A stretch of DNA of 64,000 nucleotides from Cytobacillus solani (GTDB lineage: Bacteria > Bacillota > Bacilli > Bacillales > Cytobacillaceae), in contig NZ_LJIX01000006.1 of NCBI RefSeq assembly GCF_001420595.1, positions 3,767,058 to 3,831,057 of the forward strand. Direction: 5' to 3'. The first letter of the stretch is position 1. Each line of letters starts with the position of its first letter. A program made the position numbers and the translations under genes. The notes under the pieces were generated by a model. The model was not told where the DNA came from and made no database searches. It saw only the letters and a list, made by a program, of their open reading frames with translations. Shown in pieces: positions 29,320 through 38,619 of this stretch.

Positions 29320-30000
29320 TTATAATTCAATTGTTTCTCCTGCATTCAATACTTGACCAACGCCTTCATCAAGCATTTGTACAAATTGATGCGGATCCTG
29401 CTTTATTGGCGGGAAGGTATTGAAGTGAATAGGGACAACCTTTTTGGCCCCTAAAATTTTAGCAGCATATGCTGCATCTTCAGGACCCATGGTGAAATTA
29501 TCGCCAATCGGGAGGAAGGCAAGATCAATCGGGTGACGATCACCAATCAGTCTCATATCCATAAATAATCCGGTATCCCCTGCATGATAAATCGTTTTGC
29601 CCTCGATAGTTAGAAGCACACCAGCAGGCATACCAAGGTAAATTATTTCATTATTTTCTGTCACCAAACCTGTCCCATGAAAAGCTGGTGTCAGTTTAAC
29701 CTTGCCGAAATCAAATTCATATGCACCGCCGATACTCATCCCATGAGTATTCAGCCCTTGCCAGCTTAAATAAGTAGCAAGTTCAAAATTGGCAATAACT
29801 AATGAATTATTTTTCTTAGCTAATTCAATCGTATCACCGAGATGATCGCCATGCCCATGCGTGACGATAATGACATCTGGCTTCAATTCATCCACTTTTA
29901 AGTCAGTTAAATCATTGCCAATAATAAATGGGTCAAATAAAATTGTCTTCCCGTTTGTTTCAACTTTAACAACAGAATGTCCATGATAGGATACCTTCAT
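29320..30000 (-). CDS. ytkL: Metal-dependent hydrolase, YtkL (UPF0173)
   Basis: A stand-alone metallo-beta-lactamase fold of 226 residues. The metal-binding motif [10 protein letters not shown] is complete, with further ligands in [13 protein letters not shown] and the C-terminal VPIHFNTFP. The substrate is unknown. The start is ATG 30000, after AAGGGGAA; the in-frame ATG at 30018 contains that site. It is divergent from the M24 peptidase gene. Confidence 0.92.
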   Translation of the reverse strand: MKVSYHGHSVVKVETNGKTILFDPFIIGNDLTDLKVDELKPDVIIVTHGHGDHLGDTIELAKKNNSLVIANFELATYLSWQGLNTHGMSIGGAYEFDFGKVKLTPAFHGTGLVTENNEIIYLGMPAGVLLTIEGKTIYHAGDTGLFMDMRLIGDRHPIDLAFLPIGDNFTMGPEDAAYAAKILGAKKVVPIHFNTFPPIKQDPHQFVQMLDEGVGQVLNAGETIEL

Positions 30001-30169
30001 TTTTATTCCCCTTTCCATTCTTCTATTACGGTAGTTAACTTCAACGAAGTATTCATTTTCTCCTGCCTTTAAATGTCATTCCCTTTTGCAGACAGTTCTA
30101 AAAGTTTACTTTTTATTCGTTAGTTGCTACTCTTTTTATATAGGCATAAACAATTAGGGGGTTAAATCC

Positions 30170-31267
30170 GTGAACACACGATTAAAGAAGCTATCTGATT
30201 GGATGAAAGAAAACGATGTACAGGTTTGTTTCGTTACAGCACCTGAAAATGTATTTTATTTTAGCGGCTTTTTGAGTGATCCTCATGAAAGGCTTCTCGG
30301 CTTAGCCGTTTTTCAAGAGGAAGAGCCATTCCTTGTATGTCCGGCAATGGAAAAACCAGATGCAAAAAATGCTGGCTGGGATCAAGAAATTATCGGTTAT
30401 AGCGATATTGAAAATCCTTGGGAGTTTATACATAAGGCAATCGAAGCACGCGTATCAAAGGTTTCTAAAGTAGCGATTGAAAAAGAACATATGAATGTTG
30501 AACGCTACGAAGCGATTTCTAGTCTTTTCAATGGGGCTACATTTGTATCTGCTGAAGAAAAGCTAAGAAAGCTGCGGATGGTGAAGGATGAGAAAGAGCT
30601 TGAAATCATTCGTGAGGCATGTGCTTTAGCTGATTTTGCCATTGAAACGGGATGTGCAGAAATCAAGGAAGGCAAGACGGAGCTCGATGTGCTGGCAGCC
30701 ATTGAATTTGCCTTAAAGAAAAAAGGCGTGAATGAAATGTCGTTCTCTACCATGGTATTAACTGGTGCGAATGGGGCCTCTCCGCATGGTACGCCAGGTA
30801 TGACGAAGATTCAAAAAGGTGATCTCGTTCTATTTGATTTAGGAGTCGTTTGGAACGGTTATTGCTCTGATATTACAAGAACAGTTGCTTTCGGAGACAT
30901 TAATGACAAGCAAAAAGAAATCTATGATACAGTTTTAAAAGCACAGCTTGCTGCAGTTGAGGCAAGTAAGCCAGGCATTGCTTGTTCAGAAGTGGATCTG
31001 ACCGCTAGAAACATTATTGCTGAAGCAGGATATGGCGAATATTTTCCGCACCGTCTTGGACATGGCTTAGGTATAAGTGTTCACGAGTATCCATCCTTAA
31101 CAGAAACAAACTCGCTTTTACTTGAAGAGGGAATGGTATTTACAATCGAACCAGGGATATATGTTCCTAAAGTTGCCGGCGTTCGAATTGAGGATGATTT
31201 AGCTGTAACAAAAAACGGGGTAGAAATCTTAACGAAATTTCCAAAAGAGCTTCAAATCATTAGTTAA
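30170..31267 (+). CDS. M24 family Xaa-Pro dipeptidase
   Basis: 365 residues: a creatinase N-terminal domain (1-130) and a pita-bread catalytic domain. The dinuclear metal ligands are all visible: Asp/Asp (LFDLGVVWNGYCSDITRT), His (HRLGHGLGISVHEYP), Glu (FTIEPGIYVP) and Glu (VRIEDDLAV). Such enzymes cut dipeptides with C-terminal proline. The start is GTG 30170, after AGGGGG. It is a single-gene unit with its own terminator. Confidence 0.93.
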   Translation: MNTRLKKLSDWMKENDVQVCFVTAPENVFYFSGFLSDPHERLLGLAVFQEEEPFLVCPAMEKPDAKNAGWDQEIIGYSDIENPWEFIHKAIEARVSKVSKVAIEKEHMNVERYEAISSLFNGATFVSAEEKLRKLRMVKDEKELEIIREACALADFAIETGCAEIKEGKTELDVLAAIEFALKKKGVNEMSFSTMVLTGANGASPHGTPGMTKIQKGDLVLFDLGVVWNGYCSDITRTVAFGDINDKQKEIYDTVLKAQLAAVEASKPGIACSEVDLTARNIIAEAGYGEYFPHRLGHGLGISVHEYPSLTETNSLLLEEGMVFTIEPGIYVPKVAGVRIEDDLAVTKNGVEILTKFPKELQIIS

Positions 31268-31270
31268 TTT

Positions 31271-31305
31271 AAAAAAAGCTGTCATACGCATGACAGCTTT
31301 TTTTA
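31271..31305 (+). terminator. Terminator of the Xaa-Pro dipeptidase gene
   Basis: A 13-bp perfect stem (31273-31285 with 31290-31302), an ACGC loop, then T residues. It can also serve the small minus-strand gene. Confidence 0.9.
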
Positions 31306-31318
31306 TGTTTTTAGGAAA

Positions 31319-31486
31319 TTAATGTTCTCCTTCTGATCCTTCTTGTCCTGCATCCAAATCAAAATTAGCATTTGATTGGTCAATTACTCCACTATTATAA
31401 ACATCCATAATTTGCTCGCTGATTGCATTTGTTCCTTCCTCATCGAAGAATAAATTTGATTGGCTGTTAGGTTCCCGTTTATTCAT
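31319..31486 (-). CDS. Small acidic protein, unknown
   Basis: A 55-residue Asp/Glu- and Asn/Ser-rich protein (ends DAGQEGSEGEH) with no membrane segment. I do not recognise a family. The start is ATG 31486 with AAAGGAGAGA upstream. The much longer ORF (to 31663) runs through the promoter region of the divergent stress-protein gene and is unlikely. Small size, acidity and Gln/Ser content recall minor spore proteins, but no conserved motif supports that. Confidence 0.6.
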   Translation of the reverse strand: MNKREPNSQSNLFFDEEGTNAISEQIMDVYNSGVIDQSNANFDLDAGQEGSEGEH

Positions 31487-31599
31487 GGGGTATTCTCTCC
31501 TTTTATTCATAAATTGAACTGACTTTTTTATTGTTCGATTTATTGCTACAGATATACCCTTATTCTTACTGTATAATAAAGGTAAAGGAGGAGATTGAT

Positions 31600-32049
31600 A
31601 TGGGAATGAAATATAAAAATATTTTAGTGGCTGTAGATGGTTCAACAGAGGCAGAATGGGCATTTAAGAAGGCAATTGAAATCGCAAAAAGAAATGATGC
31701 ACATATTTTGCTTGCTCATATTATTGATACTCGCACGTTTGCAACCGTAGAGGCATATGACCGCACTATTGCTGAAAGAGCAAATATGTTCGCAAAAGAA
31801 TTAATGGAAAAATACAAAAGCGAAGCTGAAGAAGCTGGTGTTACACAGGTAGATTTCGTCATTGATTACGGTTCTCCGAAAATTAAAATTCCAAAGGATC
31901 TTGCAAAGAAGCATGAAGTGGACCTAATAATTTGTGGTGCTACAGGGATGAATGCAGTTGAACGTTTCCTAATCGGCAGCGTATCAGAAAATATTACCCG
32001 CTATGCTCCTTGTGATGTGTTAGTAGTTCGGACGAATAAAGAAGATTAA
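31600..32049 (+). CDS. Universal stress protein (UspA family)
   Basis: A single 149-residue Usp domain with the N-terminal strand NILVAVDGS and the ATP-binding signature near the C-terminus (GATGMNAVERFLIGSVSENI, the G-2x-G-9x-G-S/T pattern). It therefore probably binds ATP. Members accumulate in growth arrest; the exact role is unknown. The start is ATG 31600, five bases after AAGGAGGAGA; the ORF is open upstream to 31531, which contains this site. Confidence 0.95.
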   Translation: MGMKYKNILVAVDGSTEAEWAFKKAIEIAKRNDAHILLAHIIDTRTFATVEAYDRTIAERANMFAKELMEKYKSEAEEAGVTQVDFVIDYGSPKIKIPKDLAKKHEVDLIICGATGMNAVERFLIGSVSENITRYAPCDVLVVRTNKED

Positions 32050-32074
32050 ATAAAATAAGATCGCAGCACAATAG

Positions 32075-32106
32075 AGAGCTGACCCAATTGGATCAGCTCT
32101 TTTTTT
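32075..32106 (-). terminator. Terminator between usp and argH
   Basis: AGAGCTGA/TCAGCTCT arms (32075-32082 with 32093-32100) and a T run on the plus strand. It can end the stress-protein gene on the plus strand and possibly argGH on the other. Confidence 0.75.
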
Positions 32107-32115
32107 GACTTGCTA

Positions 32116-33504
32116 TTAAATTTCTAGTTTGTTATTTACCAATGCTTTTGCTTTCTCGAGCGCAATGGCAACTTGTTTAAATCCAGTTCCACCTGCACTA
32201 TTTCTTCTCTTCACAGCAGTAACTGGGTCTAACACCACATAAATATCTTCTTCAAATAGTGGATTTGCCTTTTGATATTCTGCTAATGGCAAGTCACCAA
32301 GATAACAGCCTTGCTGGACACATGTCAACACAAGTTTCCCAACAATTTCATGAGCTTCTCTGAACGGAATGCCTTTATCTGAAAGATAATCAGCAAGCTC
32401 AGTCGCATTAGAAAAGTCTGTTTTCGTTGCTTTTTCCATATGGTCCTTGTTCACCTTCATTGTTTGAATCATACCAGCAAAGATTTTGAGTGAACCTGCT
32501 ACGGTTTTCACTGTATCAAACATACCTTCTTTATCCTCTTGCATATCCTTATTATAGGCTAAAGGCAGACCTTTAAGAACTGTTAATAGCCCCATCAAGT
32601 TTCCATAAACCCTGCCAGTTTTCCCGCGGATAAGCTCTGCCATATCCGGGTTTTTCTTTTGCGGCATGATACTGCTTCCCGTTGCAAAACTGTCATCCAG
32701 TTCAATAAACTTAAACTCCTGACTGGACCAAAGGATAAATTCCTCGCTTAATCTAGACAGGTGCATCATTAACGTAGATGAATTCGATAAAAATTCGAGA
32801 ATGAAATCCCGATCAGAAACAGCATCAAGGCTGTTTTCGTAAATGCCCTCAAATCCAAGCAAATCAGCCGTTACATATCGATCAATCGGGAATGTCGTTC
32901 CTGCTAGTGCTCCAGCACCCAATGGAGAGAGATTAATTCGCTTCATACTTTCGCTGAAACGTTCTTTATCTCTTTCAAGCATCCAAAAATAGGCCATAAG
33001 GTGATGAGCAAATGAAATAGGCTGTGCTCTCTGAAGATGTGTATAGCCAGGCATGACCGTCTCAATATTCATTTCTGCTTGATCAATTAGAGCTTCCTGC
33101 ATTTCCTGAATTAGTTCAATAATCACTTTAACCTGCTTCCGCAAGTATAGATGCATATCCGTTGCCACTTGGTCATTTCTGCTTCTGGCTGTATGCAGCT
33201 TGCCGCCAACTGGACCAACCAGTTCAGTTAAATAGCTTTCAAGATTTAAGTGAATATCCTCCAATTTAACCGAATAAGAAAGCTCATCATTTTCTGCCTT
33301 TTTCCTAAGCTGCTTCAGTCCATCTATAATCGTGCTTGCCTCTTCATCAGAAATAATTCCACTTTTAGCTAGCATCGATACATGTGCAAGGCTTCCTTCA
33401 ATATCTTCCATTATTAATTCTTGGTCAAACGAAATGGAGGCGCCAAATTCATCGACCCATTCTTCTGCTGATTTTGTAAATCTGCCGCCCCATAGTTTTT
33501 TCAC
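32116..33504 (-). CDS. argH: Argininosuccinate lyase
   Basis: Splits argininosuccinate into arginine and fumarate, the last step of arginine synthesis. The 462 residues carry the fumarase-superfamily signature [12 protein letters not shown] with the catalytic Ser, plus [12 protein letters not shown] and [12 protein letters not shown]. The start is GTG 33504, overlapping the argG stop by four bases (GTGA), so argGH is translationally coupled. Confidence 0.97.
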   Translation of the reverse strand: MKKLWGGRFTKSAEEWVDEFGASISFDQELIMEDIEGSLAHVSMLAKSGIISDEEASTIIDGLKQLRKKAENDELSYSVKLEDIHLNLESYLTELVGPVGGKLHTARSRNDQVATDMHLYLRKQVKVIIELIQEMQEALIDQAEMNIETVMPGYTHLQRAQPISFAHHLMAYFWMLERDKERFSESMKRINLSPLGAGALAGTTFPIDRYVTADLLGFEGIYENSLDAVSDRDFILEFLSNSSTLMMHLSRLSEEFILWSSQEFKFIELDDSFATGSSIMPQKKNPDMAELIRGKTGRVYGNLMGLLTVLKGLPLAYNKDMQEDKEGMFDTVKTVAGSLKIFAGMIQTMKVNKDHMEKATKTDFSNATELADYLSDKGIPFREAHEIVGKLVLTCVQQGCYLGDLPLAEYQKANPLFEEDIYVVLDPVTAVKRRNSAGGTGFKQVAIALEKAKALVNNKLEI

Positions 33505-34709
33505 ACTGTCACCTTCTTATTCTTTTGAACAATGCTTTGCACCTTTGTTGGCAGCCCCCAAAGCTTAATGAATCCAACAGCAGCATTATGATCAAATTCG
33601 TCCTCAGATGTATAAGTAGCAAGCTTTTCATCATATAAAGAATACGGAGATTTTCTTCCTTCTATAATGGCATGGCCTTTAAATAGTTTTACTCTTACTG
33701 TTCCAGTAACAAAAGTTTGCGTTTCTTGAAGGAAGGCTGCCAAAGCATTTTGCAGTGGAGAGAACCATAGTCCTTCATAGATAAGTTCTGCAATTTTCTT
33801 CTCAATCACTGGTTTGAAATGTGCGACTTCTTTTACTAAAGTTAAATCTTCTAATTCTTTATGTGCTTTAATTAAAGTCATCGCTCCCGGACATTCATAT
33901 ACTTCACGTGACTTAATCCCTACTAAGCGATTTTCAACGTGGTCCACACGGCCAACACCATGCTTTCCAGCTATTGTATTTAATTCTAAAATAAGCTCTG
34001 CCAATGAGTAGTTTTTCCCATCTAAGCTAACAGGAACTCCTTTTTCGAAGCCAATTTCTATGATATCTGGCGTATTCGGTGTATTCTCCAGGCTTGCTGT
34101 AAGCTCATATGCTTCCTCTGGCGGTGCAGCCCATGGATCCTCTAAAATACCGCACTCATTGCTTCTTCCCCATAAATTTTGATCGATCGAAAATGGAGAA
34201 TCTAGATTAATAGGAATAGGAATATTCTTTTGCTTTGCATATTCAATTTCTTCTTCACGTGACCAGCTCCACTCACGGACAGGTGCTAATACTTCAAGGT
34301 CTGGATTTAAGGCTTGAATAGCCACTTCAAAGCGCACTTGGTCATTTCCTTTCCCTGTACAGCCATGCGCTACAGCTACCGCTCCTTCTTTTTCAGCAAC
34401 TTCAACAAGTTTTTTTGCAATTAGCGGTCTTGAAAGTGCAGAGATTAATGGATACTTATTTTCATATAATGCATGTGCTTGCATGGCCATTAATGCATAT
34501 TCACTCGCAAACTCTTCTTTCGCATCAATCACATACGATTGAACAGCACCGACCGTTAACGCTTTTTCTTGGATAAAGTTAAGATCCTTTCCTTCCCCAA
34601 CATCTAAACAGCAGGCTACCACTGAATATCCTTGATCTCCCAACCATTTAATAGCAACTGAAGTATCTAATCCGCCTGAATAGGCTAGTACAACTTTTGG
34701 ATTTGACAT
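33501..34709 (-). CDS. argG: Argininosuccinate synthase
   Basis: Joins citrulline and aspartate with ATP. The 402 residues include the N-type pyrophosphatase loop [29 protein letters not shown] and the nucleotide/aspartate-binding [16 protein letters not shown] precedes the ATG. The upstream region has ArgR-type boxes and a good promoter, so the operon is likely repressed by arginine. Confidence 0.97.
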   Translation of the reverse strand: MSNPKVVLAYSGGLDTSVAIKWLGDQGYSVVACCLDVGEGKDLNFIQEKALTVGAVQSYVIDAKEEFASEYALMAMQAHALYENKYPLISALSRPLIAKKLVEVAEKEGAVAVAHGCTGKGNDQVRFEVAIQALNPDLEVLAPVREWSWSREEEIEYAKQKNIPIPINLDSPFSIDQNLWGRSNECGILEDPWAAPPEEAYELTASLENTPNTPDIIEIGFEKGVPVSLDGKNYSLAELILELNTIAGKHGVGRVDHVENRLVGIKSREVYECPGAMTLIKAHKELEDLTLVKEVAHFKPVIEKKIAELIYEGLWFSPLQNALAAFLQETQTFVTGTVRVKLFKGHAIIEGRKSPYSLYDEKLATYTSEDEFDHNAAVGFIKLWGLPTKVQSIVQKNKKVTV

Positions 34710-34732
34710 GAAATTTTTCCTCCTCTAATTAC

Positions 34733-34818
34733 GAATAATTATTCATCGTTGTTTGTTTTTATTCATTTATATGTTATAAGATACCATATTTCAAATATAA
34801 ATCAATAGTTATTCATCA
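34733..34818 (-). promoter_or_regulatory. argGH promoter with ArgR boxes
   Basis: On the minus strand TTGAAA (34789-34794) and TATAAA (34766-34771) are 17 bases apart. They are flanked by two related dyads sharing GATGAATAA(C/T)TATT: one upstream (34803-34818) and one downstream (34733-34748, core GAATAATTATTC). The dyads fit Bacillus ARG boxes. Confidence 0.65.
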
Positions 34819-34926
34819 AAATGTATAATAATTTATTTATTCTGTTTTATTCAGGCTAGCAATACGTGGAAGGAATGTTCATAGTATAGTAGAATATAAG
34901 CAACCTATTGCTGGAGGATGTTAATC

Positions 34927-35238
34927 GTGGATTATTTTTTATATAATGAACGACTAGGTATTCCTATCCCTTATTTTCATCAGGATTGGGATGATTATTC
35001 AAAAGAGATACAGCAAGCCGTTTTATTTCACTGGGAGAAAATCAGAGGCAGAATTCCAGACAGAATTGCAGAATTAGAAGACCATATCAATTCGAAACAA
35101 GCTCTGCTTTCAAATGAAGAAAACTTTAATAAATCTTGCGAGTTAAACAGCGAAATTGCGGAACTTGCATCCATTATTAATGATCTATGGCTATGGTACC
35201 GTACTCATCAGGATATTTCAGAAAAGATTCATATGTAG
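34927..35238 (+). CDS. Conserved-looking small protein, unknown
   Basis: 103 residues, soluble and helical, rich in Trp/Tyr (FHQDWDDYS, NDLWLWYRTH) with a central coiled-coil-like segment (RIAELEDHINSKQ). I do not recognise a family with confidence. The start was set at GTG 34927, nine bases after GGAGG; the ATG at 34918 is too close to that site. Single gene, divergent from argG, with its own terminator. Confidence 0.75.
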   Translation: MDYFLYNERLGIPIPYFHQDWDDYSKEIQQAVLFHWEKIRGRIPDRIAELEDHINSKQALLSNEENFNKSCELNSEIAELASIINDLWLWYRTHQDISEKIHM

Positions 35239-35244
35239 AAAATA

Positions 35245-35277
35245 AAAATCCTTTCTATAATGAAGAAAGGATTTTTT
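35245..35277 (+). terminator. Terminator of the 34927-35238 gene
   Basis: AAAATCCTTTC/GAAAGGATTTT arms (35245-35255 with 35265-35275) plus a T run. Confidence 0.85.
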
Positions 35278-35308
35278 AGACCATTTTTTTATAAAATCGT
35301 ATGATTTA

Positions 35309-35382
35309 GGCTCATATTTATTTTATAGCTACCGCTTTATCCAAAACTTGTATAATTAGAGCTCATATTTATTTATAGCGGT
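35309..35382. repeat. Duplicated GCTCATATTTAT element
   Basis: GCTCATATTTATTTTATAGC (35310-35329) recurs as GCTCATATTTATTTATAGCG (35361-35380), each followed or preceded by CCGC/CGG. It is a short direct repeat in otherwise empty intergenic sequence. Confidence 0.5.
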
Positions 35383-35418
35383 TCATTCCCCTGCTTCCCT
35401 TCAAAATGATAGAGAACC

Positions 35419-35931
35419 TTATAAATCTTTTTTCAACTCTCTTACCACATGTCCAAGCTCTGGCAAAATCAGCTTGTTCATCGCTAACTTCACTGCACCT
35501 GATGAGCCTGGTGTTGAGAAGACTGCTTTGTCTTTAATGGTCCCTGCTACGGCACGCGATAAAATCGCTGCAGAACCAATATCTTCTTGATAGCTGAGCA
35601 TGCGGAAAAGCTCACCAAACCCGCTAATTTCCTTATCAAATAATGCCTTTACTGTTTCAATCGTGATATCTCTTAGGGCAATGCCCGTTCCGCCATTTGT
35701 AAGTACGACATCTATTTCCGGATCACTACACCCTTTAAGTACCTCTGTACGGAGCTCATCCGCTTCATCCTTAACAATGCAATAGCTTCGTACATGATGT
35801 CCTGCTCCTTCTAATAAATCGATCATTAGCTTCCCGCTTTTGTCTGTAACCTTATCTCTTGTATCACTTACAGTAATCACCTTACAGGCAACCTGTTTTG
35901 GCGCCTCCATTTTATGCTCATGTGTACTCAT
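35419..35931 (-). CDS. moaB: Molybdenum cofactor biosynthesis protein MoaB
   Basis: A 170-residue MoaB/Mog-type fold with the molybdopterin-binding signatures VLTNGGTGIALRD and STPGSSGAVKLAM and an N-terminal VITVSDTRD. It is presumed to adenylylate molybdopterin or act in a related step. It overlaps the EcsC-family gene by four bases (ATGA), so the pair is cotranscribed. No other moa or moe gene is in the window. Confidence 0.93.
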   Translation of the reverse strand: MSTHEHKMEAPKQVACKVITVSDTRDKVTDKSGKLMIDLLEGAGHHVRSYCIVKDEADELRTEVLKGCSDPEIDVVLTNGGTGIALRDITIETVKALFDKEISGFGELFRMLSYQEDIGSAAILSRAVAGTIKDKAVFSTPGSSGAVKLAMNKLILPELGHVVRELKKDL

Positions 35932-36770
35932 TCATTTTTCCCTTCTTTCATATGTAAGTATCTATACTGGTAATATTTGTGGGCGAATTCTGTTACTTTT
36001 CTTGTCAGCTGGTAATTTGCACTGGCGCCAATAGCCATACTGATGAATGGAATGCCTTGAATTGTTTTTTTGCGAAAAATAAAAATAGCTAATCCTTTTA
36101 ATAATTGTTTGGCAGGCTGCTCAATCCAGGTCACATCAGCCAGTTCTTCCTTGCCTTCATAAAAATAATATTCCTCTTGGCTTTGAAGTTCACTCATTAG
36201 TTCATCCCATGCCCCGCTTTGCATGCGCGCTGGTAGGGTAGAAGCATGGAAAACCTTTAGGGAAGTCATCATTTCATAAGGCGTATTCACTTCTATTCCA
36301 TAGGTCATTGCAATTAGCTGAACTACTCTTAAATTAATTACGGCAATTGCTGGAATATCTGCACCAAGCATAAGTGAACTGCCCGTTCCCGCCATTCCTC
36401 CCTGGGCAAAGGAATAAAGCCGATGCCGGGCTATTTGCTGATCAGCGATGTATTGAAGCTGATCCATTCGTAAATGACTCAAATCTTCAATTGATACTAA
36501 CTCCGGATTAAACACACGACCGGCTGTTAATATCCGTTCTTTTGCGTCTAATTGCATATTTGATCCTTGAATAAGTGCATGTAGGTGGAATAGCCAGTTA
36601 TCAAGAGTTGAAAAGAACTGGTCCTGAATGTGTTTTGGCAGCAATGAAAACGATTTTTCCAAGTATTTTTCATACGTCAATTCAAAATCATTGGGCTCAT
36701 AGCTATATAATTTCATTTCCCATTCTTGAATTTCAGTTAAAACCCGTTTATCCCGCTCAGACAATGCCAT
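35928..36770 (-). CDS. EcsC family protein
   Basis: 280 residues belonging to the EcsC family by the central Gly/Ala-rich region FAQGGMAGTGSSLMLGADIPAIAVINLRV-like segment (about 122-152) and the C-terminal GIPFISMAIGASANYQLT region. B. subtilis EcsC lies in the ecsABC transporter operon and has no known biochemical activity. The start is ATG 36770, after GGAGG; the ATG at 36785 includes that site. It is coupled to moaB. Confidence 0.8.
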   Translation of the reverse strand: MALSERDKRVLTEIQEWEMKLYSYEPNDFELTYEKYLEKSFSLLPKHIQDQFFSTLDNWLFHLHALIQGSNMQLDAKERILTAGRVFNPELVSIEDLSHLRMDQLQYIADQQIARHRLYSFAQGGMAGTGSSLMLGADIPAIAVINLRVVQLIAMTYGIEVNTPYEMMTSLKVFHASTLPARMQSGAWDELMSELQSQEEYYFYEGKEELADVTWIEQPAKQLLKGLAIFIFRKKTIQGIPFISMAIGASANYQLTRKVTEFAHKYYQYRYLHMKEGKNE

Positions 36771-36875
36771 AATGAATTCCTCCATCTCCTACCTCTTTTG
36801 CTAAATTATAGCACAGTTGAAATGGTGAATTCTTTACGAAGAAATGTCTAATGGGATGGTATTTTCTATCTCATA

Positions 36876-36975
36876 AATTTATTGGACAAAACAGACGATT
36901 TATTAGACAAAAAATAACTATATTGGACAAAATTCTTTTTTATTCGCCAAAGGAGCTAATATATTGGACAACCCC
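36876..36975. repeat. AT-rich TTGGACAA / TTCGCC repeat cluster (copy 2)
   Basis: TATTGGACAA occurs three times and TATTAGACAA once, with TATTCGCCAAA between. The same vocabulary is found at 13757-13853, again in the gap between two transcription units. Confidence 0.6.
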
Positions 36976-36985
36976 CTAATCCAAC

Positions 36986-37017
36986 TACAAAAATACCACA
37001 GCTCATAAAAGCTGTGG
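36986..37017 (-). terminator. Terminator of ackA
   Basis: CCACAGC/GCTGTGG arms (36996-37002 with 37011-37017), followed on the minus strand by TATTTTTG. Confidence 0.75.
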
Positions 37018-37024
37018 CAACAAA

Positions 37025-38215
37025 TTATTTCGACAATCTCACAACATCTCTAGCAATCATGACTTCTTCATCCGTAGGGATGATCATGACTTTAACTGGT
37101 GAATGCGGATAGTTAACAAATGCTTCTTCCCCACGCACTTTGTTAAGTGAAGGGTCAAAATATACGCCCATGAACTCAAGACCTTGAAGGACTCGTGCAC
37201 GAATAACATCGCTATTTTCTCCAATTCCTGCTGTGAAGATAATGGCGTCTACACCGTACATTTTAGCTGCATAAGAGCCGATATATTTATGAATTCTTCC
37301 CGCGAACACTTCGAGTGCTAATTTTGCGCGTTCATTTCCTTCAGATGCTTGGACCTCAATATCGCGCAAATCACTTGAGAATCCAGATACTGCAAGCATT
37401 CCGCTCTTTTTATTCAAAACATCCAATACTTCATCCGCTGTTTGATTCGTTTTTTCCATGATAAAAGGAATTAATGCAGGGTCAATATTCCCTGAACGGG
37501 TTCCCATTGTCACACCCGCAAGCGGGGTAAATCCCATGGATGTATCAATTGATTTTCCGCCTTCAATCGCTGCAATACTTGCTCCGTTACCCAAATGGCA
37601 GGAAATTAAGCGCAATTGATCCAATGGACGTCCGAGCATTTCTGCTGCACGCTGTGACACATATTTATGGGAGGTACCGTGGAAGCCATATTTACGAATC
37701 CCATATTTCTTATAATATTCATATGGCAAACTATAAAGAAATGAGCTTGCAGGCATCGTTTGATGAAATGCTGTATCAAATACAGCTACTGCCGGTACAT
37801 TAGGCAGCACTTGCTGAAATGCTTTAATCCCCGTAATATTCGCTGGATTATGTAGTGGGGCTAGCTCAGATAATGCTTCAATTTTTGCTAAAACATCATC
37901 AGTAATAAGAACAGAATCTGTAAACTCTTCCCCGCCATGTACAACACGATGACCGATTCCTTCAATTTCATTAAGTGATTGAATAATTCCTAAACCTGTT
38001 AATTTTTCTAGTAAAAGCTTAACTGCTACTTCATGATTAGGAATATCTAATGTCTCTTTTATTTTTTCCCCATTTGCTACTATATTAAAGATTGAATCGT
38101 TTAAGCCTATCCGTTCAATTAAACCTTTTGTAATCACTTCCTCACTTGGCATTTCAAATAATTGAAACTTTAATGAGGAACTGCCGGCGTTAATTGCAAT
38201 AATCTTTGCCATCAT
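37025..38215 (-). CDS. ackA: Acetate kinase
   Basis: Acetyl phosphate plus ADP to acetate plus ATP, the energy-yielding step of acetate overflow. The 396 residues have [44 protein letters not shown] and the C-terminal FTAGIGENS. The start is the first of two adjacent ATGs (38215), seven bases after AAGGAG; the second (38212) is possible. The ORF open to 38281 has no support. A cre-like site upstream at the usual activation distance suggests CcpA activation. Confidence 0.96.
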   Translation of the reverse strand: MMAKIIAINAGSSSLKFQLFEMPSEEVITKGLIERIGLNDSIFNIVANGEKIKETLDIPNHEVAVKLLLEKLTGLGIIQSLNEIEGIGHRVVHGGEEFTDSVLITDDVLAKIEALSELAPLHNPANITGIKAFQQVLPNVPAVAVFDTAFHQTMPASSFLYSLPYEYYKKYGIRKYGFHGTSHKYVSQRAAEMLGRPLDQLRLISCHLGNGASIAAIEGGKSIDTSMGFTPLAGVTMGTRSGNIDPALIPFIMEKTNQTADEVLDVLNKKSGMLAVSGFSSDLRDIEVQASEGNERAKLALEVFAGRIHKYIGSYAAKMYGVDAIIFTAGIGENSDVIRARVLQGLEFMGVYFDPSLNKVRGEEAFVNYPHSPVKVMIIPTDEEVMIARDVVRLSK

Positions 38216-38337
38216 TCTACCGCTCCTTTTACTTAACAACATCACTAACAGTACAATCTTATTTTGTACAACGGACATCATTAATATCTCTCAATTCCTC
38301 ATTTAAACATTGTCAGCCGAACTTTTCAAGATTGATC

Positions 38338-38351
38338 TGCAAATGTTTTCA
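38338..38351 (-). promoter_or_regulatory. Candidate activating cre site of ackA
   Basis: TGAAAACATTTGCA on the minus strand matches 12 of 14 cre positions. Eight bases on lies TTGAAA-17-TTAAAT, a possible promoter. The site would cover about -57 to -44, the position from which CcpA activates ackA in B. subtilis. Confidence 0.5.
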
Positions 38352-38388
38352 TTTTCACATTAAAATAAAATATTTCAGAATTAAGAAA

Positions 38389-38566
38389 TGCGGAAGCGCC
38401 ATGGTCATCAACGTACAAACTGGAAGGGCTTCCAATCCAGCTAATGACTGAGATAAAGGAAACACGGTGAGAGTGAGCGAACCGGTGTTGACTTATCGTA
38501 GGGAGGAGACCTGAATTTTGATAGGGGATAGGTCGCTTGCGCTAGACAACTCTACTAAAAGTTATA
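38389..38566. repeat. GCGCAAGCGC interspersed repeat, copy 2
   Basis: It starts GCGGAAGCGCC and ends GGTCGCTTGCGCTAGACAA then CTACTAAAAGTTATA, the tail shared with 16227-16257. The middle differs from copy 1. It lies between ytxK and ackA; no ORF. Confidence 0.65.
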
Positions 38567-38581
38567 TTTCCTTCTCCTATA

Positions 38582-38613
38582 TAAAAAGAAGCCGAAATCC
38601 AAATCGGCTTCTC
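38582..38613 (-). terminator. Terminator of ytxK
   Basis: GAAGCCGA/TCGGCTTC arms (38588-38595 with 38604-38611), then CTTTTTAT on the minus strand. Confidence 0.85.
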
Positions 38614-38619
38614 GAGTAT

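Noticed and set aside
31487-31663. N-terminal extension of the small acidic protein
   Set aside because: It crosses the promoter and start of the divergent stress-protein gene and contains the likely Shine-Dalgarno.
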